Origin: Synergistaceae bacterium OttesenSCG-928-I11
Lineage (GTDB): Bacteria; Synergistota; Synergistia; Synergistales; Synergistaceae
Length of the DNA: 46,253 nucleotides
Reading direction: 5' to 3'
NCBI GenBank assembly: GCA_030266365.1
Contig: JAJDHV010000006.1
Coordinates: 1 to 46,253 of the forward strand
The translations under genes and the position numbers were made by a program. The notes below the pieces were generated by a model, which was not told the origin of the DNA, ran no database searches, and saw only the letters and a list, made by a program, of their open reading frames with translations. Of this stretch, positions 35,658 to 43,961 are shown in pieces. The stretch's first letter is position 1. Each line of letters opens with the position of its first letter.

Positions 35658-37328
35658 CTACTCCGCCTCGCATACCGGCTCGGATACCTCCGGCCACAGC
35701 GCGGGATCTGCGACGACCGTCGAAAATTCGCGATAGGTCACATGCGCGCCACCCCCGCCGGGAATCGGACGCACGTACTTTCGCTCCGTGAAATCCACCC
35801 GAACGGGACCGCCCTTCCCCGCTTTGCTGTAGCGCGCCGCGCAGATCGCCGCGATTTCGACGGCCCGGTCGTACGCCGCTTCGTCTGACATGTGACCGAA
35901 ACGCAGGATGACGTGCGCACCGGGGATATCCTTTGCGTGCAGCCACAGGTCGTCCGGCCGTGCAAGTCTAAATGTCACATAGTGGTTGCCCTTCGCGGAC
36001 AGTCCCCAGAAAATAGACGCGCCAAGCTCGTCGAGTTCCAGCCGCCGGTGCGGCGGCAGGGACTCGGCATTTTTTTTGCGCTTCGGCCGCTCCTTTTTCT
36101 GCGCACGCTCCATCTCGGACGCCATTGCGATCAGCGTCGCAACGTCGTCGTGACAGTCGAGCAACGCCGCCTGTTCGGCGATTTCCTCGCGCTCCAACAG
36201 GAGTTTCGGCAATATTTTTTTTGCGCGGTCCGCCGCCGCGCGTTTCTTCTTGTACTTCGTGAAATAACGCTCGGCGTTCCCCGCCGCATCCAGCGCGGGA
36301 TCGAGACGGACGAGGCGGCGCGACTCCCCTGCCTCCGTCCACTCCGTCAGCTCCGCCTCGGCCGCCCGGGGAGGAATCGCCCAGGCGTTGGCCAGAATCA
36401 GCCTGCCCGTCTCCATCAGGCGCTCCGCTGCGTCCTCGTCGCGCACAAGGCCCTCGCACTCTTCGATTTTTTTTGCGTTGAGCGACGCCGCGCGGGCGAG
36501 GTCGGAGGAAATTTTTTTGCGCAGCCGATCGAGGTGCCTGCGGATCAACGGAACGACGACGACGCTTCGCGCCGCCTCGAGCGGCGAGCGCACGCCAAGC
36601 GCATCCGCGCCCCGCAAGAGCGTCGGATACGCCGTGACGTAATGTCCAAGCGCCTGATAAACGACCTCGCCCTCGTTCGTTCGGAAGAATGTAATGCCAT
36701 CCAGGGACTGCGCATCGCCCTTTTTCAGCGCGTTCAACAAGGGTTTGCCAAGGCCGAGCAGCCGGTCGAGCTGCGAAGCCGTCCCCGGCGACGAGGGATC
36801 GAACGCATCGAGCGACACTCCCTCGATGGCGGGCGGTGCGACGTATGCCGAGCCGGGGAGAATCGAACGATAGCGGTTCACATCGGGGTGGATGTGTTTG
36901 GCCGCTTCGACGACGCAGCCGTCCTCGTCCAGAAGCACGGCGTTGCTGTAGCGCCCCGACGCCTCCAGAACGAGGGTGCGCGTCTGATGGACCCCCGCGC
37001 CAACCGGCCTGCGAAATTCGATCCGCATCGCGCGGTCGCGCGACGGCGCGTGCGCGCAAACGATCTCCGCACCGACCAGATGAGACTTCAACGCATCCAG
37101 AATCGGCGGCCGATGGCTCGCAACGAGCGCGAGCTCGCGCACTTCGCCCGGTGTCGCCGAACAAAGCCCGTACCACTCCGCGTCCCACGAAAAAAACAGC
37201 GCCCGGTCGCGGGAAAAAGACAACGCCAACCAGACGTCGCAGGCCTCGACCTTGCGGACGCGATGCGCAGCAAAACACACCGTGATCTCCGACGACTGAA
37301 GCGCAACAAGTTCCGGTCCCAGCGGCAA
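35658..37328 (-). CDS. rqcH: RqcH/NFACT family ribosome quality-control protein
   Basis: A 556-aa cytosolic NFACT protein; bacterial RqcH binds obstructed 50S subunits and adds alanine tails to stalled peptides. The N-terminal NFACT-N part includes VWLALSFSRDRALFFSWD; a central coiled-coil (KYFTK/RAAADRAKKILPKLLLEREEI region) follows; the C-terminal NFACT-R domain has DDLWLHAKDIPGAHVILRFG and VRVDFTERKYVRPIPG, the family's most conserved parts. Start: TTG at 37328 is preferred because GGGAGGGG lies about 8 nt upstream; the more distal TTG at 37358 has no site. The N-terminus is somewhat short and divergent for the family. It is convergent with the hybrid kinase, only 7 bp apart, with no terminator. 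It could act in peptide tailing together with tRNA-Ala, which lies just beside it, but adjacency alone proves nothing. Confidence 0.88.
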   Translation of the reverse strand: MPLGPELVALQSSEITVCFAAHRVRKVEACDVWLALSFSRDRALFFSWDAEWYGLCSATPGEVRELALVASHRPPILDALKSHLVGAEIVCAHAPSRDRAMRIEFRRPVGAGVHQTRTLVLEASGRYSNAVLLDEDGCVVEAAKHIHPDVNRYRSILPGSAYVAPPAIEGVSLDAFDPSSPGTASQLDRLLGLGKPLLNALKKGDAQSLDGITFFRTNEGEVVYQALGHYVTAYPTLLRGADALGVRSPLEAARSVVVVPLIRRHLDRLRKKISSDLARAASLNAKKIEECEGLVRDEDAAERLMETGRLILANAWAIPPRAAEAELTEWTEAGESRRLVRLDPALDAAGNAERYFTKYKKKRAAADRAKKILPKLLLEREEIAEQAALLDCHDDVATLIAMASEMERAQKKERPKRKKNAESLPPHRRLELDELGASIFWGLSAKGNHYVTFRLARPDDLWLHAKDIPGAHVILRFGHMSDEAAYDRAVEIAAICAARYSKAGKGGPVRVDFTERKYVRPIPGGGGAHVTYREFSTVVADPALWPEVSEPVCEAE

Positions 37329-37401
37329 CGACAACACCCCTCCCGCGAATATTCTCAAAGCACTCGCGATAACGTATCAGAAAAAAAAACCGCTGGCAAG
37401 C

Positions 37402-37429
37402 TTGACAACCCCGCCACGCGTGATAGAAT
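37402..37429 (+). promoter_or_regulatory. Promoter of tRNA-Ala
   Basis: Perfect TTGACA (37402-37407), 16-bp spacer, TAGAAT (37424-37429) with TG extension (TGATAGAAT). Same architecture as the tRNA-Asn promoter. Confidence 0.8.
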
Positions 37430-37448
37430 ATTCGTCGCGTCATCAATT

Positions 37449-37524
37449 GGGGCTGTAGCGCAGTTGGGAGCGCGCTTCCCTCGCACGGAAGAGGCCGTGG
37501 GTTCGAATCCCATCAGCTCCACCA
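37449..37524 (+). tRNA. tRNA-Ala (anticodon CGC)
   Basis: Acceptor GGGGCTG/CAGCTCC (one G-U), D-arm around AGCGCAGTTGGGAGCGC, anticodon stem CTTCC/GGAAG with loop CTCGCAC (CGC at 37482-37484), T-arm GTGGG-TTCGAAT-CCCAT, discriminator A, encoded CCA at 37522-37524. It reads GCG alanine codons. Foreign-looking DNA begins directly downstream. Confidence 0.95.
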
Positions 37525-37534
37525 GGCAATATCA

Positions 37535-37565
37535 AGGGCTCAGACGATTTCGTCCGAGCCTTTTT
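37535..37565 (+). terminator. Terminator after tRNA-Ala
   Basis: AGGGCTCAGACG pairs with CGTCCGAGCCTTT around an ATTT loop with one A-C mismatch, followed by T5. Confidence 0.75.
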
Positions 37566-37706
37566 AAATCGCCACCCTCCAAATACCCTCCAACTTCGTT
37601 TTTGCCCTCGTTTGAAAAATCAACCGCAACTGAAAAATATTCATAACTTGGTTACTCGTTTCATTCGACACACAGGATCATTCTGAATGAGAATTTTCTT
37701 TCACGC
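37566..37706. other. AT-rich non-coding stretch after tRNA-Ala
   Basis: About 140 bp between the tRNA terminator and the stop of the HTH gene. It is AT-richer than the window and holds no convincing gene. The minus strand can form a weak AATGAG/CTCATT hairpin just beyond the HTH gene stop. No integrase fragment or direct repeat of the tRNA 3' end was seen. Confidence 0.4.
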
Positions 37707-38126
37707 TCATTTTTCATGGAGCACCTGCCTTCGATCCTTTGAATAGTCATACTCCTGTGCCGTTGTTTCGTATAGGTCGCGCCCCGAGAGCCACTTATCC
37801 AATTCCTCAACCGGGTATCGAATCGTGCGGGCGGTATCTCTTGTGTACCTTGGCCCACACTGTTGTCCATTGCGCTTTCCATCTTTTCTGCATCGACGTA
37901 AAAACGATTTCGACTTGCCAATATACTTGGCTGCTTCTTCTTCTGTCAATTCTTTTTTGTACAGCAGCAACTCTTGAACAACTTCAGCAGACTCTTCATC
38001 CCCCAAGAGTTTAGAGCGAATTTCACAGATAAAACTCTCAAGTTCTTCATGTGAGCTACTAATCGGTATTTCACCAAATACTTTTAACTGACCTTTTTCG
38101 ATGAACACATCTACCAGCAAAGGCAT
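37707..38126 (-). CDS. Excisionase/MerR-type HTH protein
   Basis: A 139-aa protein with a winged HTH of the excisionase type (HTH_17-like) at about residues 58-112: LTEEEAAKYIGKSKSFLRR, then a long insertion KDGKRNGQQCGPRYTRDT and IRYPVEELDKWLSGR, the typical recognition-and-wing pattern that ends in a Tyr-Pro-x-x-Glu-Leu helix. The N-terminal half is acidic and helical. Start: the second ATG (38126) is favoured, with AAGGTGG about 9 nt upstream; an ATG at 38132 is too close to that site. The gene is AT-richer than its neighbours and lies beside a tRNA gene, so it is probably cargo or control gene of a decayed integrated element. It may regulate excision or transcription; no integrase accompanies it. 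Confidence 0.72.
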   Translation of the reverse strand: MPLLVDVFIEKGQLKVFGEIPISSSHEELESFICEIRSKLLGDEESAEVVQELLLYKKELTEEEAAKYIGKSKSFLRRCRKDGKRNGQQCGPRYTRDTARTIRYPVEELDKWLSGRDLYETTAQEYDYSKDRRQVLHEK

Positions 38127-38205
38127 CAACATTCACCACCTTAAACTACCTGGGCTGATGAGCAACAACAACGGTGGCCAAAATCTAGCGCAACCGCTAC
38201 ACGAG

Positions 38206-38510
38206 CTATTTCCATTCCTTCTCAAGCAAAGCGAGTTTTGCCAACCTCTTAGCCTCAACAAGTCTTATACTCGCGCCCGCCATCTTTTCCCGTAGCTTGC
38301 GCTCTGGGATGAACGATTCGTCGTAGAGAACCTTGTGACTCGGGCATCGAATACGAGATGCCGCTCAAATCCTTCGACGCTCAACAGCACGAGCCCGATC
38401 CTGTCTTGCGATATCCTCTCGACATCGCAAAGCATGTAGTCGTCAAATCCTTCCAGTTCTGCAAAAAACTCGCAGTTCGACACTATATCCAGAACCAGCT
38501 TCGGTGTGGC
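38206..38510 (-). pseudogene. Decayed gene fragment upstream of the HTH gene
   Basis: Two minus-strand frames each look protein-like but do not join: NCEFFAELEGFDDYMLCDV plus ERISQDRIGLVLLS (about 38500-38370) and HKVLYDESFIPERKLREKM plus AGASIRLVEAKRLAKLALL (about 38330 to the stop at 38208). At least one frameshift near 38330-38370 separates them. The right end runs into the molybdenum hydroxylase fragment on the other strand. The family is not recognised; the charged helical C-terminus could be from a phage- or plasmid-type protein. Evidence is composition and frame quality only. Confidence 0.35.
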
Positions 38511-39458
38511 ATGAGCCGGTGCGGCCATAGGGACGTCGACCCGACATGGCGCTTGGGCTGGCCGCCGCAGAAACCGATTCTCGACACACATGTGCGCTTT
38601 GTGGGAGATCCGGTTGCCTTCGTCGCCGCCGACACGGTTGAAATTGCCGACGCGGCCATCGAGCTGATTAAGGTCGAATACGAGGTGCTGAGCGCCGCCT
38701 TTAACGGCTGGGATTCCATTCAGGACGATGCCGAACAGCTCTACCCCGGGCTCTTCGATCACAACGAGGTCACACCGGGCTTTCCCTTCTTCCAGCCTGA
38801 CGGCCCGCACTGGCATGTGGAGCGCGGCGATGTCGAGGCCGGTTTCAAGGAGTGCGAATACATCGTGGAGGATCGCGCGGAGTACAACAAGATGCCGAAC
38901 CCCATGGCCCCGGAGCCGCCCGGCGTAATCGTGCGCTGGGACGGAAAGCTGGATTTCAAAATATGGGCAACCTCGCAGGGTGCCTTTATCTGCAAGCTGT
39001 TCGCCAAGTTCGGTCTGCCGGAAGAGGCGAATGTCAAAGTGGAGACCTTCAATGTTGGCGGCAGCTACGGCAACAAGCAGTCGATGTCCGGTCAGGTTAT
39101 GTGCGGCATCGTCCTCTCGATGGCGACCAGCCGCCCGGTCAAGGTATTTCTCACGAAGGCCGAGCAGTTGCTATGCTTTGAAAACAGGCTTGGCAGTCAG
39201 GTAGAGGCCAAGATCGGCATGGATAAGGACGGCATCGTGCGTTCCGTCAAGGGCAAGTGGGTCGTGGACACCGGCTCTTTCAGCAATGCTACACAGGGTC
39301 AGGTCGGCGTCGGGCTCGGCGAAGCGCAGATCATCATGGCCAAGTGCCACAACTGGGATATGGACTCGCAGTTGATCGCCACAAACCGCACCCCGGCTGG
39401 TATCGCCAGAGGGTACGGCGGCATGGAGCTGAACGCCTGCCTGAACCTCCTGATGTGA
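38511..39458 (+). pseudogene. Molybdenum hydroxylase large subunit, N-terminal-truncated first part
   Basis: Recognisable xanthine dehydrogenase/aldehyde oxidoreductase-type sequence starts at about 38547 (LGWPPQKPILDTHVRFVGDPVA) and continues through FNVGGSYGNKQSMSGQV, TKAEQLLCFENRLGSQV and IATNRTPAGIARGYGGMELN. Roughly the first 80-100 residues of a normal large subunit are absent; sequence left of 38547 does not look like this family. The frame ends in TGA at 39456-39458 and resumes in the same frame right after it. The ATG at 38511 has no ribosome site, and there is no promoter. It is either a pseudogene or, together with the next part, one polypeptide read through UGA. Confidence 0.75.
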
Positions 39459-39490
39459 CGCGCTATGGAGGCGGGCGGTTTCGACCCGGT
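39456..39490 (+). other. In-frame UGA with weak downstream stem-loop
   Basis: UGA (39456-39458) interrupts the hydroxylase frame between ACLNLLM and RAMEAGGFDPVETYKKN. About 15 nt downstream GGGC (39473-39476) can pair with CCC plus G across a bulged A, giving a 6-nt loop starting GG at 39477-39478. The spacing is in the range known for bacterial SECIS elements, but the stem is only four pairs, so this is no more than a candidate. Confidence 0.25.
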
Positions 39491-40616
39491 TGAGACCTAT
39501 AAGAAAAATTACATTCAGGACGGCGACCGTTTTATCTGGCGCGACGGACGTCTCTGGAAAGCGCACACCATGGATTTCGTGAAGGCCATCCAGGCCGCCG
39601 CCGACAAATTCGGCTGGAAAGACGCATGGAAGGGCTGGGGCAAACCGACATGGGTGTCGGAGGACGGCAAACGCGCCCGTGGTGTTGGCTGCGCCATCAT
39701 CGGCAACGCGGACGCCGGCGAGGATCAGAACGAGGCCTATGTTCGCGTCACACCCGACATCAACGGCGGTGAGTCGCAGGTCACCATCATCATGGACGTG
39801 ACCGAGAGCGGTATGGGGCAGCGTGCGGCGCTTTGCAAGATGGTCGCGGAAATTCTGAACGTCCCGTACGAGCGCGTGCAGTTGACTACGCCCGGTACAG
39901 GCGAACACAACCCATCCGCGTTCGGTCTCTGCGGCTCGCGCGGAACGATCACCTACGGCAGGCCGGTTTGCGACGCCGCCGAGGACGTGCGCAGGCAGTT
40001 GTTCGAGCTGGCAGTGCCGCATCTGCATGTGCCAGCCTCCACCATGGAGCTGGTCGATTTCGGCGTGCGCTCCAAGCACCGCCCCGAAATCAGCGTGAAC
40101 TGGAAAAAGCTCGTTCCGCACGACCTCTCCATCACCGGTTACGGACGGCACATGGAGACGTTCGGAAGCCCGAGCATGTGCATCATATTTTTGGAGGCCG
40201 AGGTCGATCTGGAGACCGGCAAATCGGATGTGGTACGGATACTCAGCGGAACCGACGTAGGGCAGATCATCGATCCGGCCGCCCTCGAAATGCAGCTTCA
40301 CGCCGGTATCGGTTCATCAAGCATGGACTCCGCCCTGTTCGAGGAAAATATCGTCGATCCCGCCACCGGGCGCACTATGACCTACAACATGATCGAATAC
40401 AAGTGGCGGCCCTTCAATCAGTTCCCCAAGTTCGATACCTCCATTCTGGAATCGCATTTCGACACATTCCAGTTCAAGGCGGTCGGCGTCGCGGAAATTA
40501 CGGGGGCGGCTATGGCACCTGCCGTCATGCAGGCCATCTCCAACGCCATCGGGGCTCACGTTTCGCAGTATCCCGCGACGCCCAATGTCGTTCTGAAGGC
40601 GCTCGGCAAACTGTAA
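39465..40616 (+). pseudogene. Molybdenum hydroxylase large subunit, second part
   Basis: 383 codons in the same frame as the preceding part, only one stop codon apart. It contains the molybdopterin domain: VTESGMGQRAALCKMVAEIL (cofactor Gln), GTGEHNPSAFGLCGSRGT, and the C-terminal motif FKAVGVAEITGAAMAPAVMQAIS with the probable catalytic Glu in VAE. Nothing else in this part is broken, and its end lies 12 bp before the flavoprotein gene. The ATG at 39465 has no ribosome site, so independent translation is unlikely. Functional state depends on what happens at the UGA and on the missing N-terminus. Confidence 0.8.
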
Positions 40617-40628
40617 GGAGGAGACGAG

Positions 40629-43001
40629 ATGAAACATTTCGAATACGCGCGAGTCGCAAGTTACGAAGAAGCGTCGGCAATACTGACGACCACGGATGAG
40701 AGCAGGGTCATCGCGGGCGGCACCGACCTGCTCGGAGCCCTGAAGGACGATATTCTCGCCGAATATCCCAGGCAGTTGGTCGATATCAAACGCATTCCAG
40801 AAGCATCCGGCATATCGGTTAAGGACGACAAGCTCCGCATCGGCGCGGCGACCACGCTCAAAGACGTCGCAGAGTCCTCGGCTGTGCTCAAATACGCACC
40901 CATACTCGCGGAGGCCGCGAAAACGGTGGCGACGCCGCTGATTCGCAACGTCGGCACACTCGGCGGCAATATCTGTCAGGACGTCCGCTGCTGGTTCTAT
41001 CGCTACCCACACGAGGTCGGGGGCCGTCTGCACTGCGCCCGCAAGGGGGGCGACACCTGCTACGCATTGCAGGGCGACAACCGCTATCACTCGATCTTCG
41101 GCGGCATGAAAGCGCACGCAACGCCCTGCACGAAAAAATGTCCGGCGGGCACCGATATCCCCGCCTACATGGAGCAGCTCCGCAAGGGCAACATCGCGGG
41201 AGCGGCTGCGATCATCATGCAGGTCAACCCCATACCGATGATCACCTCCCGCGTCTGCGCCCACTTCTGTCAGGACGAGTGCAACAGGCTTTGCAACGAC
41301 GAGAGCGTCGCCATATCCAACGTCGAGCGCTCGGTCGGCGACTACATACTTGAACATTGCGACGACTTCTATAAAGTACCGGAGACTTCGACCGGCAAGT
41401 CGGTCGCAATCGTCGGTTCGGGGCCGTCGGGGCTTGCCGCTGCCTTCTTCCTGCGGCAGGCTGGCAACGACGTCACAGTCTACGACAGCAAGCAAGAAGC
41501 GGGAGGCATGCTTATGTACGCGATTCCCGCCTATCGACTCCCCAAGGAGATCGTGCGCAAGCTGACCCGCGCGCTCGCTGGAATGGGTATCAAATTCGTC
41601 TGCGGCACACAGGTCGGCAAGGACGTCGAGGCTGCGAAGCTGGAGAAGGACTTTGACAGCGTGTACTACGCCACCGGTGCCTGGAAACGCCGCGTCATCG
41701 GTCTCTCCGGCGAAGAACTGACCACGTTCGGACTCGACTTTTTGATCGAGGTCAACCAGTGGATGAAGGGAAAGGTCGGCACCGAGGTTTTGGTAACAGG
41801 CGGCGGAAACGTCGCGATGGACGTGGCGATCACCGCAAAGCGCCTCGGCGCGAAAAAGGTCACGCTGGCTTGCGTCGAACCCCGCGATTTGATGCCCGCG
41901 AGCAAGGAGGAGGTCGCCCGCGCCGAGGAGGAGGGGATACTCGTCATGCCGTCGTGGGGCCTTTCGAAGGTCGTGGAGAAGGACGGTGCCGTAAAGGGCA
42001 TGGAGTTGAAACGATGCGTCAGCGTCTACGACGAAAAGGGCCGCTTCTCCCCGCAGTACGACGAAGGAGAGAAGATCGTAGTAAACGCCGATTCGATCAT
42101 GATGGCAGTCGGACAGTTGGTGGATCTTTCGTTCCTCGATGAAAAATATAAGATGCAGTTGAACCAGCGGGGCCTGATAGACGTCTCCGAGGATTCGCAG
42201 ATGACCTCGCGCCCCGGAATCTTCGCCGGCGGCGACGCGACGATAGGCCCGGCAACGGTCGTACAGGCCGTGGCGCACGGACACAACGCTGCGCGAGGCA
42301 TGAACCGCTTCCTGAACGTTCCCGAGCACGTCTGCAACGGCATGAAAAAGAGCGGAGAGACATTCCTTACGTTCGACCCGGCAGCCGCGGTGAAAAAAGA
42401 TGCGGCACGGTTGAAAGAACTCCCCGCAGCCGAGCACAACATCGAGCGCGAGGACGCTTTTTCGCTGACGCCCGAGCAAACGCTGGAAGAGGCCGGACGC
42501 TGCCTCAACTGCGGCTGCTATGCGGTGGATCCATCCGACACCGCTCCTACGCTCGTAGCACTCGGTGCCATAATCGTCACGAACAAACGCGAGATACCTG
42601 CGAGCGAATTTTTCTGCGAAAAACTCAAGGCCGACGAGCGTCTGCAACCCGGCGAAATCGTCACGCGCATAGACATCCCTATCGTCGAAGGGGCCGTAAT
42701 GCACTACGACAAATTCCGTCTGCGCGACTCCGTAGACTTCGCCATAGTCAGCGTGTCGTCGCTCTTCAGCGCGAAGGGCGGCAAGATGCAGGGCGCGAAG
42801 ATCGTGCTGGGCGGCGTCGCCCCCATACCGATCCACGCGAAAGAGGCAGAGGGCTTCCTGATTGGCAAGGAAATTAACGAGGAAAACGCGGAACGCGCGG
42901 CGGAAATCGCGCTACAGGGCGCGTTTCCCATGAGCTGCAACGAATACAAGCTCGTAGAAGCGAAGGTCGCGATCAAGCGCGCGATTCTGCGCGTGGCTTA
43001 G
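40629..43001 (+). CDS. FAD-domain flavoprotein with an inserted GltD-like NADPH oxidoreductase
   Basis: A 790-aa redox protein. Residues 1-159 are the N-terminal part of a molybdenum-hydroxylase FAD subunit (XdhB/CoxM): VIAGGTDLL and TLGGNICQ are FAD loops, ending at DNRYHSIFGG. Residues ~160-628 form a complete GltD-like unit: Fe-S cysteines CTKKC (167, 171) and C210, C214, C218, C222; FAD motif GSGPSG (263-268); NADPH motif GGGNVA (391-396); GGDAT (534-538); and C-x2-C-x-C (625-630). At 629 the FAD subunit resumes with YAVDPSDTAPTLVALGA and ends with the CO-dehydrogenase flavoprotein C-domain. It likely moves electrons between the Mo enzyme and NAD(P)H. The ATG at 40629 has AGGAGGAGA just upstream. 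No frame disruption. Confidence 0.9.
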   Translation: MKHFEYARVASYEEASAILTTTDESRVIAGGTDLLGALKDDILAEYPRQLVDIKRIPEASGISVKDDKLRIGAATTLKDVAESSAVLKYAPILAEAAKTVATPLIRNVGTLGGNICQDVRCWFYRYPHEVGGRLHCARKGGDTCYALQGDNRYHSIFGGMKAHATPCTKKCPAGTDIPAYMEQLRKGNIAGAAAIIMQVNPIPMITSRVCAHFCQDECNRLCNDESVAISNVERSVGDYILEHCDDFYKVPETSTGKSVAIVGSGPSGLAAAFFLRQAGNDVTVYDSKQEAGGMLMYAIPAYRLPKEIVRKLTRALAGMGIKFVCGTQVGKDVEAAKLEKDFDSVYYATGAWKRRVIGLSGEELTTFGLDFLIEVNQWMKGKVGTEVLVTGGGNVAMDVAITAKRLGAKKVTLACVEPRDLMPASKEEVARAEEEGILVMPSWGLSKVVEKDGAVKGMELKRCVSVYDEKGRFSPQYDEGEKIVVNADSIMMAVGQLVDLSFLDEKYKMQLNQRGLIDVSEDSQMTSRPGIFAGGDATIGPATVVQAVAHGHNAARGMNRFLNVPEHVCNGMKKSGETFLTFDPAAAVKKDAARLKELPAAEHNIEREDAFSLTPEQTLEEAGRCLNCGCYAVDPSDTAPTLVALGAIIVTNKREIPASEFFCEKLKADERLQPGEIVTRIDIPIVEGAVMHYDKFRLRDSVDFAIVSVSSLFSAKGGKMQGAKIVLGGVAPIPIHAKEAEGFLIGKEINEENAERAAEIALQGAFPMSCNEYKLVEAKVAIKRAILRVA

Positions 43002-43034
43002 GCCCGATATCCCGGCGTACAGAGGTGAAAAGAG

Positions 43035-43898
43035 ATGCATAGAGTGAACTTGGAAATGGGAAACGCACCGGTGGCCGTCGTGCGCGGAGGGGGCGACATC
43101 GCGACCGGCGTCGTGCAGAAGCTCTGGCACGCCGGGTTTCAGGTCGCCATATTGGAAATCGCCCGACCGCTCGTCATCCGCACGACTGTGGCCCTCTGCA
43201 CCGCCGTCACGAACGGGGTCGCCCGCGTAGAGGACATGACCGCGCGGCGCGTTGCGTCGCCTGCGGCATGTCAGGAGGTTTGGCAAGACGGAGAGATACC
43301 GATCCTGGTCGATCCGACCTGCTCCTTTTTGCCCGGTTTGCAACCGTCGTTGCTCGTTGACGCCATCATCGCCAAAAAAAACCTCGGTACACACCGAGGC
43401 ATGGCCCCGGTCATGATCGCGCTGGGCCCCGGCTTCTCCGCACCGGAGGACGTGGACGCCGTGATCGAGACGATGAGGGGGCACGACCTGGGGCGCGTGA
43501 TCCTTGAGGGACGCGCGCTCCCCAACACAGGCATACCGGGCGAGATCGGGGGCAAGAGCGCGGAGCGTGTCGTCCACGCGCCGGCAGCCGGCATAGTGCG
43601 GCAGAACCGTCGGATCGGCGACCGCGTCGAGAAGGGAGAGACAATCTGCCGAATCGGAGACGTCTCCGTTCCGTCGCCGCTGACAGGCACGCTGCGCGGT
43701 CTGATTTCGGAGGGGATGATGGTACCCAAGGGATTGAAATGCGCCGACGTCGATCCCCGCAGCGAGGACGAGGTGGATTGCCTCAGCGTCTCCGACAAAG
43801 CGCGAGCATTGGGAGGAGCCGTTCTGGAGGCAGCCATGTACCTGCATCGCAGAAAAAAAAGACATCCGCACTATGAACATCTGAAAATCGCCGGATAA
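43035..43898 (+). CDS. yqeB: YqeB/EF2563-family selenium-dependent Mo-hydroxylase maturation protein
   Basis: A 287-aa protein of the family found with selenium-dependent molybdenum hydroxylases (EF2563 / YqeB). Family features: VVRGGGDIATGVVQKLWHAGF (Rossmann-like glycine-rich start), ILEIARPLVIRTTVALCTAV, VEDMTARRV, PVMIALGPGFSAPEDVDAVIET, HDLGRVILEG, NTGIPGEIGGKSAERVVHAP and a lipoyl-like segment IVRQNRRIGDRVEKGETICRIGDVSVPSPLTGTL. The start ATG at 43035 has GAGGTGAAAAGAG upstream. It is co-oriented with the flavoprotein, 33 bp away. Its presence argues that the hydroxylase of this locus is, or was, of the selenium-dependent type, in which selenium is a cofactor ligand rather than a residue. 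Confidence 0.88.
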   Translation: MHRVNLEMGNAPVAVVRGGGDIATGVVQKLWHAGFQVAILEIARPLVIRTTVALCTAVTNGVARVEDMTARRVASPAACQEVWQDGEIPILVDPTCSFLPGLQPSLLVDAIIAKKNLGTHRGMAPVMIALGPGFSAPEDVDAVIETMRGHDLGRVILEGRALPNTGIPGEIGGKSAERVVHAPAAGIVRQNRRIGDRVEKGETICRIGDVSVPSPLTGTLRGLISEGMMVPKGLKCADVDPRSEDEVDCLSVSDKARALGGAVLEAAMYLHRRKKRHPHYEHLKIAG

Positions 43899-43927
43899 CC
43901 GCGCGTAGCTTCTCTGCGAAAGTAATC

Positions 43928-43961
43928 GAAGCGGCTTCTCCTTAAATGGAGAAGCCGCTTC
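43928..43961. terminator. Perfect inverted repeat after yqeB
   Basis: A 14-bp perfect stem (GAAGCGGCTTCTCC and its complement) with loop TTAAAT lies 30 nt after the yqeB stop. No T-run follows, so it may terminate poorly or stabilise the mRNA 3' end. Confidence 0.5.

Noticed and set aside
35892-37646. 584-codon + frame opposite the RqcH gene and running through tRNA-Ala
   Set aside because: Low-complexity Arg-rich translation, overlaps a tRNA, and the minus strand encodes a recognisable NFACT protein.
37525-38560. Direct repeat of the tRNA-Ala 3' end as an att site
   Set aside because: I scanned the right side of the AT-rich stretch and found no copy of the T-arm/acceptor sequence.
40317-42836. 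Very long minus-strand open frame (839 codons) opposite the flavoprotein and hydroxylase
   Set aside because: It is an antisense shadow created by high GC at third positions; composition is Arg/His/Asp-rich with no domain, and the + strand encodes clear families.
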